Origin: Oscillospiraceae bacterium
GTDB taxonomy: Bacteria; Bacillota_A; Clostridia; Oscillospirales; Oscillospiraceae
Reading direction: 5' to 3'
DNA: 52,142 nucleotides
NCBI GenBank assembly: GCA_017537045.1
Contig: JAFYLN010000132.1
Span: 1 to 52,142 of the forward strand
The position numbers and the translations under genes were made by a program. The notes beneath the pieces are model-generated. The model saw only the letters and a program-made list of their open reading frames with translations. It searched no databases and was not told where the DNA came from. Position 1 is the stretch's first letter; each line of letters begins with the position of its first letter. Of the stretch, positions 1-7,015 are shown one piece after another.

Positions 1-2
1 CC

Positions 3-119
3 TTTGCTGATTTCGAAAAGCAGCTGGCTGTTAGACAACGTCAATATAACAACTTCCCCATGAGACCACTCAACTGGAAGTCACCGAAACATGTTCTTTT
101 TTCTTTCCCGAATGTGTAA
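3..119 (+). pseudogene. C-terminal end of a transposase (5' part outside window)
   Basis: Frame 3 is open from the window edge and encodes 38 residues before TAA at 117-119. The tail contains YNNFPMRPLNWKSP, which resembles the end of the integrase-core (DDE) domain of IS3/IS481-like transposases, where an (N)xxPMRPLNWKSP-type motif is common. The rest of the gene lies upstream of the window, so whether it is intact cannot be judged. It converges on the MATE gene with 16 bases between the stops. A short inverted motif follows (TGTGT-AAC-ACA around 113-124), which could be part of an element end. This is a family resemblance read by eye, not a search result. Confidence 0.55.
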
Positions 120-135
120 CACATCATTGACAAAC

Positions 136-1458
136 CTACATATTTTCAAACTTTCGATAAAAACATATCGACAGCAAAGCGCCACATATCCAGCCGATAG
201 GCCACGCGCACCAGATGCCTGTAGCTCCCAGCGCCGTCTCAGACAGGATATATGCCAGAACAACCCGGAGGATCAGATCCGTGAAGGTCGCTGTCATAAA
301 CTGCTTCATCAATCCCGCACCCCGAAGGATTCCATCTGCCACCAGCTTGGCTGAAACCACGAAGTAGAACGGGGATAGGACACGAAGGAACATAACGCCG
401 GTATCCAGTGCCAGCTCCGTAGGTTCATCCAGGAAGAATCCCATCAAACCTCTTCCCCAGAGAAAGTACAGCGCAGTCAGCGGAACGCACAGCGACCATA
501 CCAGCTTCAATCCGACAGAAAAGCCCGTCTTGACCCGGTCCCATTTCTCTGCACCGATATTCTGGGCAGCAAAATTAGAAATGCCGTTTCCCAGAGTCGT
601 AAAGGATGTGATCACCAGATTGTTCAGCTTCACCGCTGCGGAATAGCCTGCCATCACATCGGTTCCAAAACCGTTGATCACACCCTGAATGATGATGTTG
701 CCGATGGAAATAAAGCTTTGCTGGAGCGTACTGGGTACCGCAATAACAACAAACCGCTTTAGGAGTTTCCCTGAGAATATCTGTACTTTTCCCTCTGTGG
801 GAATCTTCCGGAGCCGCTGCATAACGACCACAACAGCCAGAACACAGCTTATGCCCTGGCAGATAAAGGTTGCCCAGGCCACACCAGCAACACCCATGTG
901 GAATGCTTCCACGAACAGGATATCCATACCGATATTACTCAGCGAGGACACCGCAAGGAACACAAAGGGCGTTCTACTGTCACCCAGGGCGGAGAAAATA
1001 CCCGTGGCGATGTTATAGAAAAAAACAAAGGGAAGACCCCATACATAAATGTCCAGATAGAGCTTGGAATCTGCGAACACTTCCTCCGGGGTATTGATGA
1101 GTCCAAGCAGACTATCACAACCCAGCAATCCCATCGCCATCAGGCACAAACAGGTCACGGCACTGGTGATCATGGATGTGTAGACCGCGGTTTTCATTCT
1201 GCCATATTCTTTTGCGCCAAACAGCTGTGATACCACAACGGAACAGCCCATATTGCAGCCAAAGGCAAAGGCAATAAAGATCAGCGTAATCTCGTAACTG
1301 TTGCCTACAGCCGCCAGCGCGTTCTGACTGATGAACTTGCCAGCTACCCAGCTATCCGCGATATTATAGAGTTGTTGGAAGATGATGCTGCCAAACAGAG
1401 GTAGGCAGAATTTCCACAGAACGGTACTGGGCTTTCCGATGGTCAAATCCTTATTCAA
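136..1458 (-). CDS. MATE family multidrug/Na+ antiporter
   Basis: About 440 residues with the even spread of roughly twelve hydrophobic helices typical of MATE exporters, which expel drugs or metabolites in exchange for Na+ or H+. The N-terminus has the family signature: a KPSTVLWKFCLPLF helix followed by FQQLYNIADSWVAGKF. The reading frame is open from a GTG at 1467, but that codon lies inside the AGAGGTG Shine-Dalgarno sequence. The TTG at 1458 (MNKDLTIGKPS) sits six bases beyond it and matches the usual MATE N-terminus, so I prefer it. A TATAAT box lies at 1493-1498 (minus) with TTTACT 18 bases upstream. The gene is divergent from a LysR regulator, which may control it. The substrate is unknown. 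Confidence 0.9.
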   Translation of the reverse strand: MNKDLTIGKPSTVLWKFCLPLFGSIIFQQLYNIADSWVAGKFISQNALAAVGNSYEITLIFIAFAFGCNMGCSVVVSQLFGAKEYGRMKTAVYTSMITSAVTCLCLMAMGLLGCDSLLGLINTPEEVFADSKLYLDIYVWGLPFVFFYNIATGIFSALGDSRTPFVFLAVSSLSNIGMDILFVEAFHMGVAGVAWATFICQGISCVLAVVVVMQRLRKIPTEGKVQIFSGKLLKRFVVIAVPSTLQQSFISIGNIIIQGVINGFGTDVMAGYSAAVKLNNLVITSFTTLGNGISNFAAQNIGAEKWDRVKTGFSVGLKLVWSLCVPLTALYFLWGRGLMGFFLDEPTELALDTGVMFLRVLSPFYFVVSAKLVADGILRGAGLMKQFMTATFTDLILRVVLAYILSETALGATGIWCAWPIGWICGALLSICFYRKFENM

Positions 1459-1542
1459 ATAAAGCACCTCTCAATCTGTCTTCATCTGGTGCATTATACA
1501 ACTTGACAGCCCGAAAAGTAAAATGTATAGTTGAGATAGCAT

Positions 1543-1561
1543 CTATATTGTTATGATATAG
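1543..1561. promoter_or_regulatory. Candidate LysR operator in divergent intergenic region
   Basis: A perfect palindrome CTATAT-N7-ATATAG lies just upstream of the lysR Shine-Dalgarno (GGAGGTGG, 1564-1571), between the divergent MATE and lysR starts. Its AT-rich dyad and T-N11-A-like geometry suit LysR-type autoregulation. The assignment is inferred from position and symmetry. Confidence 0.4.
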
Positions 1562-1575
1562 TTGGAGGTGGTATC

Positions 1576-2487
1576 ATGCATATCAATCTGGATTCCTACC
1601 GGGTGTTTTACTATGTGGCCCAGTACCGCAGCTTCACCAAGGCGGCGGAGATGCTCTACAGCAATCAGCCCAATGTGACCCGGACAATCAAGAATCTGGA
1701 ACAAGCCCTGGACTGCACGCTTTTTAGCCGCACCAGCCGCAGTGTTCAGCTGACCCCAGAGGGGGAAGAACTTTTCTCCCACATTGCCCCCGCCATGCAG
1801 CAGATCAAGGACGGAGAAGAAACCGTGTTGCTTCACAGCAAGCTGAAGGGCGGCACCATCAGCATCGGCGTCAGTGAGATTGCGCTGCATCAAGTGCTTC
1901 TGCCCGTTCTGGAAAAATTCCGTCAGGAATATCCAGGCATCCGCCTGCGGATCTTCAACTCCAACACCCAGCAGGCAGTTTTGGCGCTGAAAAACCGGCT
2001 CGTTGATTTCTCTTTGGTTACGCCTCCCATTGAGGGTTCCGATATGTTCCTGCGGAGGGATGTAGCAGCATTTCAGGAGGTTCCTGTCTGCGGAAAAGCT
2101 TATCAGTATCTCGCAGACCAGCCCCTGACGTGGGAGCATTTGGATTCTCTTCCGATTATCAGCCTGTGCAAAGGTACCTCTACCCATCAGCTTTACTCGG
2201 ACTGGTTCCTGGCGCATGATTTAACTTTTTCCCCGGACATCGAAGCGGCCACTGCCGACCAGATCCTGCCCATGGTTCGTGCAAATTTGGGAATCGGCTT
2301 TGTTCCGGAGCATACCGCAAAGGCTGCCGCCGCGGACGGCAGTGTCAGAATCCTGCGGCTTCAGGAAGAAACCCCAAAGCGAACAGTCGTGCTCCTGAAA
2401 CGAAAGGACACACCATTAAGCATCGCAGCAGCAGAACTGGAACGACTGCTACACAACTACAATCTTTCTATTCAGCAAATCAGCTGA
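1576..2487 (+). CDS. LysR family transcriptional regulator
   Basis: 303 residues, the usual LysR length. An N-terminal winged HTH (about residues 4-62; AVQYRSFTKAAE-like region, then SNQPNVTRTIKNLEQALDCTLFSR) is followed by a substrate-binding domain from about residue 90 (GGTISIGVSEIALHQVLLPVL) with the typical periplasmic-binding-protein fold pattern. The ATG follows GGAGGTGG at good spacing. It is divergent from the MATE exporter with about 115 bases between starts and a palindrome in the gap, the classic arrangement for a LysR regulator controlling its neighbour and itself. The effector cannot be inferred. Confidence 0.93.
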   Translation: MHINLDSYRVFYYVAQYRSFTKAAEMLYSNQPNVTRTIKNLEQALDCTLFSRTSRSVQLTPEGEELFSHIAPAMQQIKDGEETVLLHSKLKGGTISIGVSEIALHQVLLPVLEKFRQEYPGIRLRIFNSNTQQAVLALKNRLVDFSLVTPPIEGSDMFLRRDVAAFQEVPVCGKAYQYLADQPLTWEHLDSLPIISLCKGTSTHQLYSDWFLAHDLTFSPDIEAATADQILPMVRANLGIGFVPEHTAKAAAADGSVRILRLQEETPKRTVVLLKRKDTPLSIAAAELERLLHNYNLSIQQIS

Positions 2488-2906
2488 TTGATTCATGCAC
2501 ACCGGGCAGTCAAATATTTTATATGCCGCCTGACAGCACTTACTATTGCCACTAGACAGTACCTAGCAAAACGAAATAAACAAATAAAACCCTCTCATGG
2601 AACTAGGGAAACGGTTCAACGAGAGAGTTTGACTTTCAAGATAATTACCCGGAGGTCAGCAGAGAATTCCGAAAAGCGGACAGTAAGTCTTGATCCAAGG
2701 AGGCTGGATCCAAATTTCGGATCCAACCCAATATTCCAAAAAGTTTTGAAAACTTCGAGATTTTCTCAATTCGGTTGACATTGTATTCTGAAAAATCCTA
2801 ACTTGTCCACTGGGTGCTATTCTATTATGGGTCAGAATATGGGTCAAACGGCTTTCTGCGAATTTGTAGATTTTTTCTCCGAACTTTTCGTCCCCTAAAA
2901 AGCAAG
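2488..2906. other. AT-rich gene-free spacer with a tandem 9-bp repeat
   Basis: No credible gene is seen between lysR and the tRNA terminator. The stretch is visibly more AT-rich than its surroundings. It contains TATGGGTCA twice in direct repeat (2826-2834 and 2838-2846, separated by GAA) and a GGATCC-centred repeat near 2706-2725. The short frames on both strands lack a ribosome-binding site or family likeness. Position beside a tRNA gene and near a transposase end makes a decayed insertion plausible but unproven. Confidence 0.4.
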
Positions 2907-2942
2907 AAAAAGTCCTGAAATCTTGTGATTTCAGGACTTTTT
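2907..2942 (-). terminator. Intrinsic terminator of tRNA-fMet
   Basis: AGTCCTGAAATC and its complement GATTTCAGGACT form a 12-bp stem (extended by A:T pairs) around the loop TTGT. Read on the minus strand it directly follows the CCA end of the tRNA gene and is followed by a T run. Confidence 0.9.
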
Positions 2943-2943
2943 A

Positions 2944-3019
2944 TGGTTGCGGAGGCAGGACTCGAACCTACGACCTCCGGGTTATGAGCCCGACGAGCTT
3001 CCAACTGCTCTACTCCGCG
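2944..3019 (-). tRNA. Initiator tRNA-Met (CAT)
   Basis: A 76-nt cloverleaf on the minus strand with the 3' CCA encoded (complement of 2944-2946). The anticodon loop CTCATAA gives anticodon CAU. Two initiator hallmarks are visible: the first base C does not pair with the base opposite it (C1:A72), and the anticodon stem has three consecutive G:C pairs (GGG/CCC). The TPsiC arm has GGTTCGAGTCC. It is followed by an intrinsic terminator and preceded by a consensus promoter, so it is a single-gene unit. Confidence 0.95.
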
Positions 3020-3050
3020 ATATTTAAGGTGCACTCTTTAATGCTTGAAT

Positions 3051-3079
3051 ATTCTAACACACGCAGGATGGTTTGTCAA
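3051..3079 (-). promoter_or_regulatory. Promoter of tRNA-fMet
   Basis: On the minus strand TTGACA (3079-3074) and TAGAAT (3056-3051) are separated by 17 bases, about 30 bases upstream of the mature tRNA 5' end. Confidence 0.75.
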
Positions 3080-3131
3080 GCCTTATTTTTACAGTTTTGG
3101 CCGACACGGTTCGTCAGTTTTTGCAGTGTTT

Positions 3132-3164
3132 TCGAAAAAGGGGGATTGTGCCCGTAGGCACAAC
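3132..3164 (-). terminator. Intrinsic terminator of the helical-bundle gene
   Basis: TTGTGCC (3147-3153) pairs with GGCACAA (3157-3163) around CGTA. On the minus strand it follows the stop codon at once and is followed by CCCCCTTTTTC. Confidence 0.75.
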
Positions 3165-3166
3165 CC

Positions 3167-3601
3167 TCACAGAAAGCCTCGCATGTCCACAGTCAGCTTT
3201 TCTTCCAGATTGATCAGCCGCTTGGTGATGTCCTTGGAAACTTCGTCGGCAGCCTTGTACTGGTTCAGATAGCGGTTCAGGGATTTGACACCCATGTTGC
3301 AGCCGTCGGTCATCAGGTCTGCTATGGTAGCATCGCTGTCTTCCATGCCCAACTTCATATTGGTCTTCATCCACGACATACCCTTGGCAATGGGATTGGG
3401 GTTCTTTCCCTCGTCCTTGTATTTGCCCAGAAGCTGCTGAACCTGCCCCTGCAGATCTTCGTGCTCGTCCTTACATGTGGAAAGCATGTTGTGCAGTTTG
3501 TCGGAGCGGGTGTGGTCCAGCACATCATCAATGGAAGTGATGCCCATTTTGATACCTGCGTCGCATTCACGCAGCAGCTTGATTGTATCTTGCTCTACCA
3601 T
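3167..3601 (-). CDS. Small helical-bundle protein, ferritin-like/DUF2383-like (unknown function)
   Basis: 144 residues, no signal peptide or membrane segment. The sequence is almost entirely amphipathic helix, in about four segments (residues 3-30, 33-60, 72-100, 108-140), rich in Asp, Glu and Lys, with acidic/His patches such as KDEHEDLQ and SDKLHNM. This suggests a ferritin-like or DUF2383-type four-helix bundle in the cytoplasm. A clear AAAGGAGGAAG precedes the ATG at 3601 and a terminator follows, so it is monocistronic. I see no ordered EXXH pair that would establish a di-iron site. Function is unknown; the fold is my inference. Confidence 0.75.
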   Translation of the reverse strand: MVEQDTIKLLRECDAGIKMGITSIDDVLDHTRSDKLHNMLSTCKDEHEDLQGQVQQLLGKYKDEGKNPNPIAKGMSWMKTNMKLGMEDSDATIADLMTDGCNMGVKSLNRYLNQYKAADEVSKDITKRLINLEEKLTVDMRGFL

Positions 3602-3687
3602 AATTTCTTCCTCCTTTGGTTGGCCTGCTCTTACTATGCCCCGATCAGCGTATTTTAACAGATAATGAGGACAGAATAAGAGAAGTA

Positions 3688-3715
3688 TTGAAATTGTGTG
3701 CGGAATTGCTATAAT
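3688..3715 (+). promoter_or_regulatory. Promoter of the bile salt hydrolase gene
   Basis: TTGAAA (3688-3693) and TATAAT (3710-3715) with a 16-base spacer. The promoter overlaps a possible upstream GTG start at 3696, which supports the ATG at 3750 as the true start. Confidence 0.8.
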
Positions 3716-3749
3716 GAGTTATAGAAACACATCATCAGGAGGAACCATT

Positions 3750-4724
3750 ATGTGTACGGCAGTTACCTATCAGACAAAGGATTTCTACTTCGGAAGAACC
3801 TTGGACTACGAATTTTCGTATCAGGAGGAAGTGACGGTCACACCCCGCAATTTTCAGTTTCACTTCCGCCACATGGGTACGCTGCAGCGGCATTATGCAA
3901 TCATCGGCATGGCATTCGTGCAGGATAATTATCCGCTTTATTACGATGCAGTCAATGAAAAGGGGCTTGGCATGGCGGGTCTGAATTTTGTGGGCAATGC
4001 CTGCTACTGTGATCCGGCACCGGATAAGGATAATGTGGCGGTTTTTGAATTCATCCCGTGGATCCTTTCCCAGTGTGATACAGTGGCAGAAGCAAAAAAA
4101 CTGATTGGACGGATCAATCTGACCAAAGAGGCTTACAGTGCGCATCTTCCCGCGGCCTCCCTGCACTGGTTAATCGCAGACAGGCAGGAGGCCATCACTG
4201 TGGAAGCCATGGCAGATGGAATCCACGTTTATTCCAATCCTGTGGGTGCATTGACCAACAACCCTCCTTTCCCTCAGCAGATGTTCCGGCTGAATGATTT
4301 CCGGCACCTTTCCAGAAAAGATCCCGAAAACAGCTTTTCCAAGGACTTAGAGCTTACCCGCTACAGCCGCGGTATGGGCGGCATGGGTCTGCCGGGGGAT
4401 CTGTCTTCCCAGTCCCGGTTTGTAAGAGTCTCTTTTGTGAAGATGAATTCTGTTTCCGCAGAAACGGAAAACGAAAGCGTCAGCCAGTTCTTTCACATTC
4501 TGGGCAGTGTTGACCAGCAGCGTGGCTGCTGCGATGTGGGTGATGAAGACTATGAGATCACCATTTATACCTCCTGCTGTAATGCGGACAGGGGAATTTA
4601 CTATTACACCACCTACGATAACCGCCAGATCACAGCGGTGGATATGCACAGAGAGAATCTGGATGGTGCAGACCTTGCACGGTATCCTCTGATCACCGGC
4701 CAGCAGATACATTTCCAGAATTGA
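3750..4724 (+). CDS. bsh: Choloylglycine hydrolase (conjugated bile acid hydrolase)
   Basis: 324 residues, the normal length for this Ntn-hydrolase family. The enzyme cleaves the amide bond of glycine- or taurine-conjugated bile salts in the cytoplasm. The ATG at 3750 follows AGGAGG (3737-3742); removal of Met exposes Cys2, the catalytic nucleophile (MCTAVTY). Other active-site positions fit: Arg16 and Asp19 in GRTLDY, Asn79 in MAGLNF, Asn170 in LTNNP, and the Arg in the GLPGDLSSQSRFVR segment (about 212-225). That segment favours bile salt hydrolase over penicillin V acylase, though substrate preference cannot be proved by reading. No signal peptide. It has its own promoter, and a family A repeat follows at once. 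Confidence 0.92.
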   Translation: MCTAVTYQTKDFYFGRTLDYEFSYQEEVTVTPRNFQFHFRHMGTLQRHYAIIGMAFVQDNYPLYYDAVNEKGLGMAGLNFVGNACYCDPAPDKDNVAVFEFIPWILSQCDTVAEAKKLIGRINLTKEAYSAHLPAASLHWLIADRQEAITVEAMADGIHVYSNPVGALTNNPPFPQQMFRLNDFRHLSRKDPENSFSKDLELTRYSRGMGGMGLPGDLSSQSRFVRVSFVKMNSVSAETENESVSQFFHILGSVDQQRGCCDVGDEDYEITIYTSCCNADRGIYYYTTYDNRQITAVDMHRENLDGADLARYPLITGQQIHFQN

Positions 4725-4729
4725 ATGGT

Positions 4730-4969
4730 AAATTGCTGTTTATCGCGCTGTGTGCCGTGGATGACGTAGGGGCGGGCATTGCCCGCCCGCGCAGAGAAAT
4801 GTTGCGAATTCGCCGAAAACCAATGCGAATACGTTAAATTTTACCGCACGGGCGTGTTGCAGAGCGCAGCGAATTAAAATAGGTCGATTGCCGGTGGCAA
4901 TCGCACAATAATTCATGGATCGCCGCTCCTACATTCATTATTGAAACAGCGCGATAAACTGAAATTTGA
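4730..4969. repeat. Family A dispersed repeat, copy A1 (long form)
   Basis: 240 bp. Left end AAATTGCTGTTTATCGCGC and right end CGATAAACTGAAATTT are related as imperfect inverted repeats, each leading to GTAGGGGCG or its complement. The interior holds the core (GAATTCGCCGAAAACCAATG) and then the extra 60-70 bp module (AATAGGTCGATTGCCGGTGG) on the right. It fills the gap between bsh and crp. Confidence 0.9.
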
Positions 4970-5000
4970 TTGACAGAGAAAGCGAAAGGTGGAAACCGAT

Positions 5001-5660
5001 ATGGAATTTGCAGAATATCTTCCCTTTTGGAATAAGCTGACAGCGGAACAGCAGGCGCGGATCGCCAATGTGATTGAATTTCGCCAGATCAAAAAAGGCA
5101 CCCATATTCACGACAGCAGTGCCGACTGCCTTGGCCTGGTAATGGTACGCAGTGGTCAGCTTCGCGCTTACATACTCTCCGAAGACGGCCGGGAAATCAC
5201 CATCAGCCGCCTGACCCAGTATGATGTAAGTCTGCTCAGCGCTTCCTGCGTCATGCCGGATATGCAGTTCAATGTGATGATCGAGGCGGAGAAGGACGCG
5301 GAATTCTGGAGTGTTCCTGCCTGCCTGTTCAAAAATCTGGTGGATGAATCTCTGGCAGTTTCCAACTATTCCCGCAATCTGCTCAGCGGCAATTTCTCGG
5401 AGCTGATGTGGCTCATGGAGCAGATCATGTGGAAGAGCTTCGATAAGCGTCTGGCAGCATTCCTGCTGGAAGAGACCCAGCTGGAGGAATCACCGGTTCT
5501 GAAGATCACCCATGAGAAGATCGCCAACCATATGGGCACCGCCCGTGAGGTGGTAACCCGCATGCTGCGGTATTTCCAGAGCGAGGGCATGGTAGCTCTG
5601 ACCCGTGGCACCATCGAGATCACAGACCGGGAAAAATTAGAAGAATTAAGTGATGCATAA
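5001..5660 (+). CDS. Crp/Fnr family transcriptional regulator
   Basis: 219 residues from the ATG at 5001 (GAAAGGTGG eight bases upstream); a GTG at 4989 would add four residues but overlaps that site. An N-terminal cyclic-nucleotide-binding-like beta barrel (about 15-125; HIHDSSADCLGLVMVRSGQLRAYI) is joined by a long helix (about 130-150) to a winged HTH (about 165-215; THEKIANHMGTAREVVTRMLRYF). There is no N-terminal Cys cluster, so it is not a classical oxygen-sensing Fnr, and the cAMP-contacting residues are not evident. Clostridial members of this group often respond to redox or nitrosative stress, but the ligand here is unknown. A terminator follows directly. Confidence 0.92.
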   Translation: MEFAEYLPFWNKLTAEQQARIANVIEFRQIKKGTHIHDSSADCLGLVMVRSGQLRAYILSEDGREITISRLTQYDVSLLSASCVMPDMQFNVMIEAEKDAEFWSVPACLFKNLVDESLAVSNYSRNLLSGNFSELMWLMEQIMWKSFDKRLAAFLLEETQLEESPVLKITHEKIANHMGTAREVVTRMLRYFQSEGMVALTRGTIEITDREKLEELSDA

Positions 5661-5663
5661 AGA

Positions 5664-5694
5664 AAATCCGTCACCATATGGTGACGGACTTTTT
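5664..5694 (+). terminator. Intrinsic terminator after crp/fnr gene
   Basis: TCCGTCACC (5667-5675) pairs with GGTGACGGA (5680-5688) around ATAT and is followed by CTTTTTG. Confidence 0.9.
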
Positions 5695-5710
5695 GCGCGC
5701 GCTGAAAGAA

Positions 5711-5950
5711 AAATTGATGTTTATTGCGCTGTGTGCCGTGGAGAACGTAGGGCGGCGACCCATGAATGATTGTGCAATTGCCACCGGCAATCGACCTATT
5801 TTGATTTGCTGCGCTCTGCAACACGCCCGCGCAGAGAAATGTTGCAAACTCGCATTGGATTTCGGCGAATTCGTAACAGACAACCGCAGCGGGCGGCTGA
5901 TAGCCGCCCCTACATTCACGATTGCAACAGAGCAACAAACTGAACTTTGA
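5711..5950. repeat. Family A dispersed repeat, copy A2 (long form, interior flipped)
   Basis: 240 bp with left end AAATTGATGTTTATTGCGC and right end CAACAAACTGAACTTTG. The extra module is on the left and reversed relative to A1, and the core reads TCGCATTGGATTTCGGCGAA, the reverse of the A1 core. It lies between convergent genes. Confidence 0.9.
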
Positions 5951-5956
5951 AACGTC

Positions 5957-6649
5957 TTATGCCTTACAGCTTTTTACAAAGGCGGAGAAAAGCCGTCTCT
6001 GGTGTCTGGAAAAGCTGCACATATGCTCCGGGTGCCACTGCACACCGATGCAGAATTTGTGGCTGGGATGCTCCACCGCTTCGATGATACCATCCTCAGC
6101 TGTGGCGGCAGCCACCAGAACAGGTGCAGTTTTCTCCACGGCCTGATGGTGCAGGCTGTTGGCAACAAAGGATTTTTTGCCGATGATGCCGGAAAGCCTG
6201 GTGCCGGGGCAGAGGGTAACCCGGTGATTGCCGGTGTCCTTATGTCCCCAGTCATTATGACTGCAGCCGGAAATGTCTTGGATGTCCTGATGCAGTGTAC
6301 CGCCGAAATACACATTCATCAGCTGCACACCCCGGCAGATACCCAAAACAGGCTTTCCTGTCGTGAGAAATGCTTCCAGCATTTTCATTTCTGCTTCGTC
6401 CCGCGCTCTTATGATCTGGCCGCATTTTTCAGAAACGGCCTGACCGTAGTAGGCAGGATCCACGTCCTCGCCGCCGGACAGAAGCAGACCGTCGCACCGG
6501 AGCATGGTTTCAATTGCTTTGTCAAGATCATCCGGTTCGATCCATACTGCCTTTGCACCGGCGCGGCGCAGTGCAGTGGTATATTTGCCCTGCATATAAA
6601 TGCGCAGCTTATCTTTTTTAAATTTCGGAATTGCGATGGTACAGGCCAT
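5957..6649 (-). CDS. Class I glutamine-amidotransferase-like hydrolase, peptidase C26 (PuuD-like)
   Basis: 230 residues, typical of gamma-glutamyl-gamma-aminobutyrate hydrolase and related C26 peptidases, which hydrolyse gamma-glutamyl amides in the cytoplasm. The nucleophile elbow GICRGVQLMNV carries the Cys, and the His and Glu of the triad are in GVQWHPE near the C-terminus. GGTLHQD and SLHHQAV are further family motifs. I chose the ATG at 6649, preceded by GAGGTGAT; a GTG at 6658 lies inside that Shine-Dalgarno sequence. No puu genes adjoin it, so the natural substrate is open. It sits alone between two family A repeats. Confidence 0.9.
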   Translation of the reverse strand: MACTIAIPKFKKDKLRIYMQGKYTTALRRAGAKAVWIEPDDLDKAIETMLRCDGLLLSGGEDVDPAYYGQAVSEKCGQIIRARDEAEMKMLEAFLTTGKPVLGICRGVQLMNVYFGGTLHQDIQDISGCSHNDWGHKDTGNHRVTLCPGTRLSGIIGKKSFVANSLHHQAVEKTAPVLVAAATAEDGIIEAVEHPSHKFCIGVQWHPEHMCSFSRHQRRLFSAFVKSCKA

Positions 6650-6724
6650 AACGATCACCTCTGATTTTTATGTACCCAGTGTATCAGAGAAGCCGGAATC
6701 TGTCAATGAGATCAAAGATATGGC

Positions 6725-6962
6725 AAATTGATGTTTGCGGCACTATGTGCCGTGGATAACGTAGGGGCGGCGATCCATGAATTATTGTGCGATTGCCACC
6801 GGCAATCGACCTATTTTGATTCGCTGCGCTCTGCAACACGCCCGGCGGTACAATGTTGCGAATTTGCCGAAAACCAATGCGAATTCGTAACATTTCTCTG
6901 CGCGGGCGGCGGGTCGCCGCCCCTACGAGATCATTGTAAGACTGTACGATAAACTGAAATTT
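6725..6962. repeat. Family A dispersed repeat, copy A3 (long form)
   Basis: 238 bp with left end AAATTGATGTTTGCGGCAC and right end CGATAAACTGAAATTTT. The extra module is on the left as in A2, but the core runs in the A1 orientation (AATTTGCCGAAAACCAATG). It lies between the C26 hydrolase start and the GH3 3' end. Confidence 0.9.
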
Positions 6963-6983
6963 TCAGACCTGCGGCAGACAGGA

Positions 6984-7008
6984 AGTCCCCCGGAAGAACC
7001 GGGGGACT
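6984..7008 (-). terminator. Terminator-like hairpin after GH3 gene
   Basis: AGTCCCCCGG and CCGGGGGACT form a 10-bp stem around AAGAA, just past the GH3 stop on the minus strand. The T tract beyond it is weak. Confidence 0.65.
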
Positions 7009-7015
7009 GGTTTCT

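Noticed and set aside
2825..3034. 69-residue minus-strand frame through the tRNA-fMet gene
   Set aside because: It reads across a complete tRNA and its terminator.
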